DNA of 64,000 nt, taken from positions 27,901,001 to 27,965,000 of the forward strand of contig NC_081817.1 of assembly GCF_030704535.1 (NCBI RefSeq). The letters run 5' to 3'. The DNA comes from Vitis vinifera (taxonomy: Eukaryota; Streptophyta; Magnoliopsida; Vitales; Vitaceae). The notes beneath the pieces were generated by a model. The model was not told the DNA's origin. It worked only from the letters and a program-made list of their open reading frames with translations, and searched no databases. Position numbers and translations under genes: made by a program. Positions 35,421 through 48,700 of this stretch are shown one piece after another. Position 1 is the stretch's first letter, and each line of letters begins with the position of its first letter.

Positions 35421-35639
35421 TCTTCTCCCAAGAAGGGTAGTGGGAAGAAAGGAGGGAAGGGAGGTATTTGCAAAAGATGTATGAAAGATTGTGTTTTGAG
35501 AGAAGCTAGCAGAAGAAGCAGAAGCAGAAGCAGACACCTTTGCTTTTGATTCTCTCCACACCCCTTTATCCAAACACTTCTTTTTGTCTGCTTAAACAAG
35601 TACTTGGTGTTGGTGAACAGCCCAACAAGAGCCCATCTC

Positions 35640-35679
35640 CATCTCTCCTTTTATCCTCCTCTCCCCTCCCTCCCTCCCT

Positions 35680-35717
<38 letters not shown>
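35640..35717. repeat. Pyrimidine-rich tract with (CT)n upstream of LOG
   Basis: It runs from (CCCT)n-like steps (about 35664-35687) into a CT dinucleotide run to about 35716. It lies 100-300 bp upstream of the LOG coding start, in its promoter or 5' leader. Such CT tracts are common at plant promoters; a regulatory role here is inference. Confidence 0.8.
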
Positions 35718-35718
<1 letters not shown>

Positions 35719-36007
35719 AGAGGCCAATAAATATTTTATGACTGTTTTGTTGAATTTCTGAGAAAACCCATACCTATCATCTTTCCTTTTGTGTCCATCT
35801 CACCATTGCCTTCGCTTTTCTCATTTTATTGACCGCCTTTTCATCCTTGATGGGCTTTTGGACCAGTAGTTGCCCCATGCCTGATGGGCCTTGGACCAGT
35901 AGTTGAAGATATGGTCCAATTTCTTTTCTATATTTTTTATCATATGGCCCCTTTTAATCCTCTCTCCCTCTCCCTTCATCCATCCTTACAGCTTAGACAA
36001 GTAGGGT

Positions 36008-36010
<3 letters not shown>

Positions 36011-36042
<32 letters not shown>
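36011..36042. repeat. (CT)n microsatellite
   Basis: An uninterrupted CT run of about 16 repeats. It lies within a wider stretch, about 35830-36180, in which phrases like atgggc.ttggaccaatag recur (for example near 35850, 35883, 36083 and 36138). Confidence 0.85.
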
Positions 36043-36048
<6 letters not shown>

Positions 36049-36180
36049 TAATGGGCTCTCTCTGTCTCTCCATTCCCATCTTTAATGGACCTTGGACCAA
36101 TAGCTAATAATCTCCTCTCTCGCCCTTCATCCCCAATGGGTGTTGGACCAATGCTTCAAGACAATGCCCATTAGTTAACC

Positions 36181-39100
36181 ACCTCTCCTTTGATCACTGA
36201 CCCATCTCTAAATCAAATAAACCCCTTCCAAACCACATTCCTCACATGGTTTCTAGATCCAAATCCATCACATCATAAGTCTGATCATCATTATTGGAAA
36301 ATGCAGGCCCACCCAAAAAAGAAAACAGAAAAGAAAGAAAGATTATCATTCGGAGAAAGATTATTATTGTACCACTTCCATGGAGAAGCATGTTGAGAAA
36401 GATAAGAATTCATTGCATGTTTCATTGTACCATCTTCAAATCTATGCATGACACAGTGTGGGACCATCCAAAAGTTGCAAACAGTCCTTGAAATGGACCC
36501 ATATTCCAAATCACCATTCACATTTCTGTTACTTTTCACAGGCCTGCCTGTTCTTAGCTAATAATTTAGTGTTGTACCACAACTAAGGGTTTTCAGTGCT
36601 ACATTTCTTTTTTACTCTCTCATGTTTCACTTAGTTTGAGAAGATACTTTATGCTACAAACTTTATGGCCATTTTACCATGCCCACTTGCTTTTTCACCC
36701 TATCATTTATTCTCCATTTCTCTTCCCTTTCCTAAAATCCACATGCTTCATTCATCCATTTTCAATCTCAAACCCTAAAGCCATCTTTAAAGTTAAAACC
36801 TAACTACAAATCAAAAGAAAACTTTATTCTAAGAAAATATTTGTAGAGAAGATATCATCACTTAATATTAATAAAAATTAAAATTTAAAGAATAAATAGT
36901 AGAGAAGATAATATTACTTAATATGTGAAATCTCCTAATCACATCTTTTGAAAATCAAAGTAAAACCCTTTTAAAAAACTATTTTCAATTTTGAAATTTA
37001 ATATTCCTTCAATTATGATGTAGATATACAAATTCTCAACAATTAAATATTTGTTCCAAATATTTAAATTTACACACCTAAATTGGGTTATCCAAGATCT
37101 ACCCCAAAATTTGAGAGTATCCAACATACAAAGTTTTATGATATGGGTGACGTATCATATCCAAAATCCAATCTATTTGCATCCCAATTCATTATTCTCA
37201 ATAATTGTATTTAACTATTTTCTCCTTCCCTTGAGATTTCTTTTGAAGCATTCTCATTGATTTTTGGGTATGGAACATGTTATGTTTGTACTGTGGGTGA
37301 TGATGACTTGTGGAGGCAGAGAGAATAATTGAGATTGAGTCAACTACAAAATCATTGTTTCTTTACAACAAGGAAGTACCCTTTTTTTCCTGTTTTGATT
37401 GATATGATGAGTGAATATCATGTTTTTATTATTATTATTTTTTAACATTTAATTTCAATAGTGAATGACACATTCCATTTGTTGCTTGTAAAGGAGGAAT
37501 CAATGTCCTTTTACTTTTGTTGTTACTCAATCCATGGATGGAACTTAGATTATTTGAATAGCAATGATGCATGAATGCAGCTTTTTAATCAACCTTCTTC
37601 CCTAGATGTTTTTCATGGGCCTTTCAATTTTGAATGTATCATTGGCTTTATATGTGTTGAATTAAGGTTTAAGTCAATGTGATTGAAAACAAATTGTAAT
37701 AATATGGTTTTATTTAAATAAATAGTTTTACAAACATAATCGAGATGAGTTTGATACTGTATATTATAAAAAGATTGACATTTTTCATTAATCGAATATT
37801 GTTGTTCATTTTAAATGACATAAGTTATAATATTTTATAAAATCAAAGATATTTATTTGGGTTTCAATCTCAATAATATTACATTAATTACTAGATGTAT
37901 TTTATATAGTGCAATATTTTAATCGAAAAATTATATAATATGTTATCATTTTCATCAAAGAATAGTTAATGTATAGAATTCAATATAAAGTGAAATTGAA
38001 TCTTAGTTTGGAGTTTTCCTTTTACTTTATTATTACTCTATGTTTACTAGTATGTTTTTTATTTTTTATTTTATATTGACCAAAGCAAAGGGAAAAGCAA
38101 AAAGCTTTGGCTTTGGACCCAACCCTAGAAGAGGATAGGCTTCAAAAGAATAGTACTACCTTCAATCAATATAACTAAAGTTCCTATCTCTTGTATATAT
38201 TTAACAAATACTCCTTGGTCTCCATTCAATAATTCCCAAGACTAACATCCACCAATGACAATAATTAACATATATAAATACAAACCCTAATCTATCTATG
38301 GCCTATAAAAGAATGGATTAAACTACAATAATTAACATATATAAATACAAACCTAATCTAATCCATAGTCCATAGACAAATGGATTAAACTACAACAAGA
38401 TTCCTCTTCTCTCTCCCTCTCTTATTATATAGTACATAAACCTAGCTAGCTAGATTCTTCTTTATCCCCTTTAAAATACTATTTCTTTTAGTTAATAAAT
38501 GTACATTTGAAATATTTGAACAATCCTATTTTAAAACTCCCATCAGTTAGATGATTCCCAGCTTCAAAAGTTAGTTAATTTGGGGTCATTGTCATCATCT
38601 GCCCTTTAATGGAAAGTAACTAACTAGAGAGGTAGAGATAGAGATAGAGATCAACCTATTTATGTGAAGTAGCTTGACAAATTCATCAAGATAGAGTGTA
38701 TAGGTGTAAATATATATAGGATGGAGTCAACTGATTGAGATATAGTCATTGAGAGAGCTCCATCACCATGATTGTGTTGCTGCTCAAAAGTCTACATCAA
38801 TATATATTATGTAAATGATTTTTGTCACTTTGACAATGAAGTAATTTCATGGTATTTGGGGATGGTAGGTATAGAGGAAATTTGAGGATTGGGGTTTGGC
38901 TTTGCTTTAATAAGGGTGGGTAGATTGGACGATTTTAATTACCCTTTTTTGTTTTAAAGAGGAATAAAATATTATATTGAACTCAAAATTTGAATCATTG
39001 ATGTGATATGATTAAATTTAAACTGTTTGATAAATGTATAAAGAATAAGGAGTTGGGTATAAAAAAGTTGGATCAAAATATAAAAAAATATGGCCAATGT

Positions 39101-42100
39101 ACAAAACAAAAAGAAATCAATATAAAGTAATAAAACTATTTTAAAGATATAAAGTAATCAAAATTTTTTTGTCTCGCTTTTGCTTTGAGGGGTTTTTTTT
39201 TCTTGGATAACACTTTTTGATGTGGTACAAAAATGTCTTCTCGTACCATAGTTTTACCCTCAAATATAATCTTGGGTATTGTAAGAATTACTAGGTTTAA
39301 AGCCATAATTCACACATATTTCTAAATATATCTCTAGAAGAAAAAAAATAGGTTAATATATATCCATCCATCATAAGTATTATGAACTTTTTATATGATA
39401 AAAGAGATTATTAAGATTTAGTTATTTCATTGAAGGTCATGATAGTATGACTCTCCCTTATCAACTTGATTCAAATCTCTAAATAATTGCAATAATGTAT
39501 TACTTCAAATAAATATATCATTATTTGATGCATTTTTTCCTTAGTGCATGACACGTATATTACAATGATTAGGATAAAGTGTTGCAATCCCATGAGAATA
39601 GGTTAAATCCAAAACCCATTTTCGATTCAATTGTAGACTACAACTTACTTGCATGAAACCATAATCGACGACTCTTGATTGCTAATGGGTCATATAGTTT
39701 GGTGAAATAATTCCATTGTTTTGTATGCATTACTTGTCATACTATAAGAGTCGATCATGCTTGAAGTCTTTACCCTAATCACTACTAATTGAAGTTCAAT
39801 AGAGAAAATAAATCATATATTATTTATGCAGGAGATTTTCATGACTTTTGTCAACTTTTAAAATGTTTCAATTATTTGGTGTAAGTAGACCGTAAGATTG
39901 ATGTCTATAACGTAAAATACTTCTAGCATTCTTGCACATAATTTTAAATATATTTTTATATAGAAGTGATCCATATCTATTTTTCATTAGTTTATAAGAT
40001 GGTTTAAAGTGATTATTAAGACTTGAATATTGTTTCATTGAGAAACATGCTAATATGGCCCGGTCTAGAATGAGTTTTTGGCTTTGGTTCAAATTTCATT
40101 GCTAAGTAAATCTTTGATATTTAGCTAGGTCATTTTAAACAAATGTGATCAACTACTTCAAAAATATATTCTCGTTTGATGCAACTTTTTTCTTATGTCT
40201 TAAGGGATACCCATGCTACAATGGTTACAAATGATTGCAATCCCATGTGGGTGAGCTAACTTTAAAAGCTGGCTCCCATAGAATTGGAATCATTATTGAT
40301 TTTCGATCAATCATGTAGTGGTAATATTGTTCCCAAGTGTTGTATACCCACCATCTCTTCCTATATTGGGGTTTGGTTTGAACTTGGGCGTGGGCGTGGG
40401 CCTGGCCCTGGAAGCTACAGTTTGGGATGACCCACCTCTCTTATTCTCATGAATCACAGCCTTACACTAATGCTTGAAAATTCCAATATTCTTATTTTTT
40501 TTCAATTAATAGTCTTGGTCACATCTTGGGTTAGGGTTTGGTAGAGATCCTTATTCATTCTTAAGAACATAAAAAAAAATTTAAATATAAGATGAAAAAA
40601 TCTCCTCCTGATTTTCTCTCTTTTTCTTTTATATTTTGTCTATAATTAGACAATAGAATTAGTATTCATTTATTTTTGCCTCCTTGTCTTTTTTTATTTT
40701 ATTTTTTTTTAATTTCTAAAGAGAGGTTTAGTATGAATGGTGGCAAAGGGGGTGTGATTCATGTGGTTCATGGGGACACGTATTTGCCTCATAAAGTCAA
40801 ATTTATTGATAAAATAGTGATTGGTTAGCTCAAAAAATGCAATGTGAGCACCAAGCAAGGATTTCCATATCCTTGAGTGGGTATGATTTTGTTTGTTTCT
40901 TTAAAAAGTTGGCTAACTCTTTTAGGTAATTTAAGGACAAATGATAATTTTTTATTTCTTTTAATATTTGAGTAATGAAATTGAGACACTTGTCATGTTG
41001 GATATGGCACATCTAAACCCTAGGTCAAGTCACATATCGAGCTTAAAGAACCAACACAAGAATAACATTTAAAATAAGATAAATGCGGCTACAATTTAAA
41101 AGCAATGTTTTTTTTTATTGTTTTAATTATTTATTGAAGATTATTTTGTTATTTTTTCAGATTGAGCCTTGGACATGAAAAATTAGGATATCTTAAAAAA
41201 AAAAGTTACATGTGATCCAAATGATTCATCTTTGGCATTACATTTTATAACTTTTTGTTTAATTTTATGCAAAATCATTTGTCTTTGCTTGAAAAAGTAA
41301 TTGAAGAGGTAGGTTAGAGTGAATGGTGTCCCTTTTTGTTCATAATGTATATTTGTTAAAAATAAAAAATAAAAAAAAATAAAAAATAAAATATGAATTA
41401 AGCTAAATAAATTATTTGTATTTTCTTTTATGTTCAACCTTACAAAATCTCATTAATCACGATGTTCATTTGTTTTTTATTTACTTTTTATTTTGTATGA
41501 CCTCATAAAATCTTATCGACTTGATAAAAACATTATACCATGATTATGATACCTTCATAATTAAAGAAAAAAATTCATATTATTATATAAATAATAGACT
41601 CCTCTTAATTATATAGGAATCTTTAAAATCATGAAAAAACCGAGAATTTAGAATGGGTGATTTCTTTATTGGAGGGAATAGACTTCAACATTTAATGTGG
41701 AAAACATATAAATTTGTAAAAAATATCATACATACAGGCAACTTCTAAATTATACGTGCACATCCTTGAATCATACAACTTCTATGAGAGGTAGACCAAC
41801 CCTTACACAAACATTTTCATAATATTTGTTTTTCCTCTCTCTCTCTCTCTCTATGTATATACTTCTCATTTTTTTTGAAGTCAAATGAAGCTTTGTTCAC
41901 GTGTGGCCTTTACACTTTGAGTAATGATGATTAATACAAAGAAACATGTATAAGGTGTCATTATCAAAGTTATGGCTCTCTGGTTTATAGCACCTAAGGC
42001 CCTGCTTGGGACCATTCTATATATTATTGTAGCCTGGTCCATTACCTACTTTGATTTGGGCATGATTTGGATGCCCAATCTACTATCTTTTTGCTTTTGG

Positions 42101-42409
42101 TTGCAGCCCATCATCGTCAATGGAGCCCATACTGATAGGAAGTAGAATTCAATCTCTCTATTAAAAAAAATTTATTGAATGCAACAACATTGTCTGCTAA
42201 CACATACTAGGGTTTTACACATTATCAACTGCAAACTGAGGTAAGAACAAACCTTAACTGCAATGAATCACTAAATCCCACCAAAGTATCCCTAATTGCA
42301 GTATATAATCCATACATTTTTGTTGTTTTAACACATAAATTAATAGAAACTATATGTATAAATAATAGATATTTACAAAACCCTAGCTGGATAATTCAAC
42401 CTCTTCTTC
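36181..42409. other. Gene-free region between LOG and the polygalacturonase cluster
   Basis: About 6 kb of mostly AT-rich DNA. I found no supported gene, RNA gene or named mobile element. The part from about 41740 to 42409 is the 3' flank of the first polygalacturonase copy. Blocks of it recur beside the second (49560-50660) and third (58550-58890) copies, for example ctaaggccctg, cctactttgatttgggcatg and ctagggttttacacatt. Confidence 0.5.
38258..38394. repeat. 67-bp tandem duplication
   Basis: Two copies with a period of 67 bp, each starting acaataattaacatatataa and ending aatggattaaactac, with a few differences in the middle. Confidence 0.85.
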
Positions 42410-45400
42410 TCAAGAACATGTTGGAGATACCCTACCCCTAGTCTCCAACTCCATGACATTCATACACGTAGAGTTCGCTTCTCGGTCCTCTTCGTATGAT
42501 ACTAGGTCTATATCCTGCAGCACAATGCCTTGGCAAGGGAAGGTGCTGCTGCAGTTGAATTTTATGGCCATTTCTGATGCACTTGTGCCTTTGATGTTCT
42601 TGTAGACTACGCCTTTTATTTGGACAGCCGAGTCCTGCAAGCCATTGGATGGAGAATAGTTGTGTGGAAGTCAGACAAATGAAGGGCTGTGATTGAGTTT
42701 GAAGTTGATGATTAGGGTTTACCTGTTCTTCGCATGGAGTGTCTTGATCACAATAGTTTTGGTCTATGATTATGGGATTGCTCACATTTTCCATTATAAT
42801 GTTTTGAAATACTATGTTTTTAGCATACCCTGATCCTCCCTGCATCAAAACAACAAAGCAAAAGAATATTAGTTTTGGGTGTTCAACAGTGTAAATAAAT
42901 TGACAGATTTTTTCAAATTAATTGCTTTCTACATCACATACAATGATACAATGATAGTTATTATTATTTTTTTTTTTTTATAGAAATATGGTAAGGATAT
43001 TCTCGATTTTATAAATCCTTACTTACTATGATAAATTAATTTCACTAGAAGTTGAATAACATATCCTACCGCTATGATTTTACTTGTCTATACATCATTT
43101 CATTCGATATTTTTAGATCCCACCTTTGTTTTGATGGTTACATATCACTATGTAGTTAAAGCATTTCTAATTATGAATAGACTTCTATGACCATAACATA
43201 TTTGTAATTTACTTGAACATGAGCAAAATTGCTTGGGGGATTTTTTTTCCATGATTGTCATTTATTTGTTTTATCTTCTGTGGGTAATATAATATGTCAA
43301 TAAAAAGCTTACCATATATAAGAATAATATAATATCAATTGTTCTTTAGTCATGCACACATTTATATATACATTTGATTGTGTGTGAATATGACTAAGTT
43401 ATATAGGACACTTAAGAAAGGATGATTCAAAGCCAAGTCTTTGTGTGTGAATATGACTAAGTTATATAGGACACCTAAGAAAGGATGATTGAAAACCAAG
43501 TCTTACCTGCCAAGTCTTTATTCTCACTCCATTGGTGGTTCCTATGAGTTTTGCCTTATTCACCATCACATTTGAAACAAAGGCTTCTGAATTTCCTTCT
43601 CCTAAGCTCCCAATGCTGGAAATGAAAATCATGTGAAGTGGGTAAGGGAAAGGTAGTTGAAATTGAACCATGTTTATCAGAATGTTCTTCAAAAATAGAA
43701 CATTTTAGGGTAACAAACCCTTCCTTGATGTGATACAACTACTGTACAAAAATGCCTTTGACTTTTTAAAAGAAAAAAAAAATGCATGAAATGGCATGCT
43801 GTTTTCTCTATCAAGTTTTGTTTAATAAATGACTAAAAGTCTGAAAAAACACTTCAAAGATTGCGTTTAACTTACTTTTGTTAAATTATTTCTTTTGTCA
43901 ACTAAACTTTTACAATATCAATGCTTTTAATTTTATAGGAAGCTTGGAAAGGTAGGAAGAAGAGAAAGGATTAAGATTAAGGTTTAATGGGGGATGTACA
44001 AGATAAAGCCTATGAGGATGATTTTCAATTGAAAAAAAAAAAAAAAAACCCGGTGTTGATCAAGATTTAGCAGTGGGGTCATTTAGTACTATTTCTCAAT
44101 TTGAAAAAAGGAAACCTCCGATGGATGCTGTTAGAAGTCTCAAACTATTTGTCCACGTAAATTAAATTCGAATTATAAATACTTATAATTTTATAAAAAA
44201 TTATATAAAAATATTATATTTGCCCTCCTTGGGAGTTGGAACTAGTTGAGTATAGAGTTGGTTCAAGTTGAGATATTGAACCTGATTCCATGACCTGGCC
44301 CACAGGTTACATCCAGGGCTTGAACATTTTTGGACCCATTTACAATGGAAATGCAGTCATCACCTTCAACCAACATAAAACAAAAACATCAAAGTCTCAT
44401 GAAAGATCAAAAGTCCTCTTATGTCAACAATATTCAATTATTTTTTTTCTCTAGGTTTAATTACCTGTTCTGATAACACTGCTAATGATCTGAACATTTT
44501 GAGAGCCTGTCACATGAATTCCATCAGTGTTGGGGCTGTCCTCTGGTGCAGTCAACATGACATTAAAAGCTTGAACATCCACAGATTGCTCAAACCTAAC
44601 ATGCATTTGCTGGGCATTCTTTATATTGAGGCCACACACTCTCAAATTCTCGCATCGCCTGAAGGTTACCGCCTGTAAACCAAAGGAATTCGATAAAAAA
44701 AGACCGTCCCCATCTATTATTTCATGCTAAGTAAAAGCTTTACAAGACAAAGATTGGGGATCAAGGGACTTACAGTTGGTGCCACAGTGCAAGGCTGCAT
44801 GTAAAAGTACTAGTAATTAGTCCTTATTAATGACAAATAGAATTCAATTAAGTCAAAGGATTTCTCATACTTGAGTTTTGTTGATCTTGCATGAATTTTT
44901 CCACCATATCTTTCCATTGCCATCGATGGTTCCTTGACCTTCTACTATGAAGTTTTTTATGTTGTTGAACAAGAGCCAATGCCTCCTATCTTTCGCATAG
45001 TCAGAACGATCGTTGGAAGCCACGATCATTCCCAAGATCTGGTATGTTTAATCATGAAAGATTTTGAGTTTTTGGGTGATGGAACTATGGAATTTGATCA
45101 TACTCTACATATAATTAACTAAACTGATGATCACCTTTAACATTACAAAATCAGATTTGCAAGGGCCTGAAAAAGTAATTGGCTTAAGACGGTACTTTTT
45201 CTCAGGGACAACAAGCACACCTACGTTTGAAGAACAAGTCTCTTTCCAAGCTTTCTTGAATGCCTAAAAACCGAAAAATGAATCAGAATTCAATCAAACA
45301 GAGTTGAAAACTATACCAATTACTGTCTCCATTGTTGATGGTACCTCAGTATCATCTGTTATTCCATCACCTTCTGCTCCATAATCGTCAACATTCACCT

Positions 45401-45674
45401 CTCCCAGCAAGGTTGCAGGAGTACCCAGCTGATCATATCTCATGGAATCGATGATTTCAGGCTCGTACTCCATCTTCAGGTTCGCGAACCTCTCCTCAAA
45501 GTCATCATTCCGGTCATCATGAATGGTGCCAAAGAATGAAGGGTAGGCACTTGGATCATAACCAGGTGCTTGATCAAGAAAATTAGCAAGAGGGTCATCC
45601 TGGAAACTGCTAGAACACAAAGAAGAAGAGATCAAAGTGAAGAAAAGTGAGAGAAAAAGGCTTCGTGGGAGCAT
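42410..45674 (-). CDS. GH28 polygalacturonase, secreted, nine exons, 462 aa (first copy, intact)
   Basis: Minus-strand exons are 45345-45674, 45135-45263, 44871-45038, 44774-44794, 44465-44672, 44282-44363, 43507-43615, 42723-42839 and 42410-42634. Every border is GT-AG and the phases agree, giving 462 residues. The enzyme family cleaves alpha-1,4-galacturonan in pectin outside the cell. Residues 1-24 form a signal peptide (SLFLSLFFTLISSSLC). All four GH28 motifs are present: NTD at 264-266, GDDC at 286-289, GHG at 309-311 and RIK at 344-346. The Asp residues of motifs I and II are the expected catalytic ones. An acidic propeptide-like segment (about 25-85) precedes GEVNVDDYGAEGDG. Exon 4 is only 21 nt. 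An upstream in-frame ATG at 45687-45689 would add five residues. Endo- or exo-activity cannot be decided here. Confidence 0.93.
43378..43505. repeat. 63-bp tandem duplication in intron 7 of the first polygalacturonase
   Basis: Two near-identical copies start tgtgtgaatatgactaagtt (43381 and 43444) and run to ccaagtct. The second copy ends right beside the donor of exon 7 (43507). The second polygalacturonase has a single copy at about 51750-51806, so the duplication arose after the genes separated. Confidence 0.85.
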
Positions 45675-45754
45675 TTTGTGAGAGATCAAAGCTTGGTAGA
45701 ATGGTCTAATGAGAGTAAAACTGCTATGTCATGGTGGGCTTAAGGGGCTTATAC

Positions 45755-45762
45755 ATTTATAG
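45755..45762 (-). promoter_or_regulatory. Putative TATA box of the first polygalacturonase
   Basis: The minus strand reads CTATAAAT about 80 bp before the ATG at 45674. The second copy has the same word at the same relative position (53720-53727). Confidence 0.6.
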
Positions 45763-48700
45763 AAAAAGTGAACTGAAGTTGGTTTTGGAAGAGAAATATG
45801 GAGATGAGAATGGAGAATGTGGACAAGCAATTGGATGATTGAGAATGATTTTTCATGAGTAGAGGTATAGATTGGGGTATAAGAGATTGAGACGAAAGGT
45901 TTACTTGTTTGTTTAGCAAGACTTTAACCTCACATTTTCTCTATGACGAAGAAATTCAGTGGTTAGTTACTGGTATTACTTGTGTACCAACTCAGATCCA
46001 TCAGCAAACTACGCATTACTTTCTACAAATATCTATAGAATGGTATCATCACAAACTTTACTCAATCGAGTTCTCTCTCTCTCTCTCTAGATATATATAT
46101 ATATATATACACTATAATTCACATTTCATTGCTATATGAATTTTCAAATACAATGATTAATGAAATAATAAGTGTGATTTGAATAATACATCTCTTTTTG
46201 GGGTTAATCCTCCTTGACATCTATTCACATGGGAAAGATCTTAGTTGACATGCCTTATTGCATTGAAGATGACCCGTCTTCCAATTAGCAATGCTAAAGC
46301 AGTTCTTCATGAAATGACTTGTTTAGAAAGTGTACTTGGAAAAAAAAAAAATACAAATTAACATTATTCAAATTCATATAGATATGGTTTAGTATTGGGG
46401 TCAAACAGCCATGGGTATATATAGAATATATATCCCATGCATTTTGATTGTGTAAATTTTGAGCAAAAGAAAAAGGGTGTTAACCAATTACCTATCTTAT
46501 CTCATGCACATGTCTATCACCATCACATAATTAATAGAATCATGCTCGTCAAAATCAACTTGGTAATCATCACCAAATACCAAAAATATGGACCCCAACC
46601 CATCCAAATGAGGTGGGTTTTGGTTGAAAAGAAAACCTTTTGTCAGATTAGGCAGCATTGTTACCAATGTACCTTTCTCTAAAATGTTAAATTTGGAGAG
46701 ATTGAACCCAATTATGAATCAAAATTTATCAATTTTATTTTAAAAATATTTTCAATTCTTTTAGCATTTTAAGAATGAGTAAATGCTAGATTTTTCTATC
46801 AAAGCCAAACAATAAATAAGTGCCCTTAGCCTTGATAAAAACAAGTCATTTCTCTTTGAGTCCATACTATTCAAAAGGAGTATAATATTTTATGTATTCA
46901 AATATTCTAATTTGGATTTTAAAATGTTACAAAATTTTGTGTTTACAAAATTATAAGATAAATCAATGTATTTAGTAAAAAACAAAGAGTCAAAGTTGTT
47001 TTAAATAAATTCAAAATTCAGGTCATGAGTGAGCTTGGGTCGGTTTTGGGTCACATGGATTCAAGCTAGGAGCCCCAAACATGACCTAATTAAACACCAT
47101 AGCCAACAATATGAAAATGACAAGAATAAATAAGAGATGATATTGTGAAAGAGGTGGGGGCTAAGGTTGGGTAGAGTGAGTTAGGGATGTTAGAAGTATC
47201 AATCTTTTTAGGTAATTTAGTAGCTTGTAAAGAAGGTGAGTTTATAGTAAGAGAATGGGATTGGCGTGTGGTTGTGGGAGTGAAACAAGTGTTATAAAAT
47301 AGCATCATTAAGACTTGGCGTGGTGTGTTTGTGAAAGTGCATGGAGAGGATGATGATGATGGTGATGGAGTATGGAGTATTTAAGTTAGTTGTTCTTGTC
47401 ACCACTCTAAGGCACCTTGTCTTTGAGACATAATTAAATTTTTAAGACTTCTTTGAATGATGCTTTTTTCAATAGATAGTTAACTAGTCACCTAATTGTG
47501 TTAGTTCTTGAAATGGGTATTTGTTTTTTCTTCTTACTATAATCTATTTTGTTTTATCTTCATTAATCTATTGGAATGGTTGTGAAATTTTTAGGTTATG
47601 TTTGGTTCTAAAAAATTTGAGAGAAAAAGTGAAGAAAAAAAATAGAAAGGAAAAAAAAAGAGGAATAGTGAAAAAAGAAAAAATGAAAATAAATATAAAA
47701 TAAATAAAATCTTTTTATACATTGTTTTAGATTTTTTTAACTTATTTTCCTTGATTTCATAAAAATTTTAAAATTTTAAAATATATAAATTTATAATTAT
47801 ATTTGATTTTCTTTTATATTTTTTTATAGTGAAATTAAATATAAGAAAACTATTTTTCTTAATGTTTTTTTTTTTAATTTTTTCTAATTCTTTGTTAAGA
47901 TGTTATTTATCAAATATTATTTAGAAGCTTTTTAGAAGAGAAAGTGAAAAGTAATTTAATCATGTCGAGAAGTAATTTGATTACATTTGAAAGGAAAATT
48001 TTCTCCAAATACCTTGTAATATGATTATCGTAATTCAATTATTAATATTTAATTTCACTTGAACAAGTGATCAAAACATGAGGATATGACACCTTTGTGA
48101 TATTGAAGAATTAATCGACATTCATAATTAATCTAGGTTAACATCATATATGAAATATAAGAAAAAAAAAATTCTACATATTTCTATTACCTTTGGATTA
48201 AAAGTAGTTGTTGCCTGTGGATTAAAAGTAAATGCTCTAAAAACAATAATCAATTTTCAAGTTTCAAATTTTTTCATGATGATTCACATTTCCTACTGCA
48301 TTTTCTTTATTTTTTATACATATATATATATTTTTAATTTCTTCCTTTTATTCCCTCTCATCATTGAAAGACAAAATCTCTATTTGATTGATTTTTCATC
48401 AATTTGATTAGTCCACTTAGTCTATTAATTAGAAATAAAAATAAGAATAAAAATTCATTCTTATGAAATCAATTTTACTTTATATATCAGATTTTGATCG
48501 TTTTTTATTTATTTTTTATTTATTTTATTTTTTATGATGTGACTATCTTTATTCTCACTTCTATTTTCACATGCCTAATGTGCACCCATTCACATATGAT
48601 ACTTAATCCACTTTTCTATTAGGTGAACATCATATAGTATTAAGTGAAAGATTAGTTAATTAATGGTTTATAAATTTGGGTTTTCCTAATTTGTCATGAT

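Noticed and set aside
47090-47308. 72-codon minus-strand frame rich in Ser/Thr
   Set aside because: It looks superficially like a transit peptide, but no continuing exon or known protein could be found around it.
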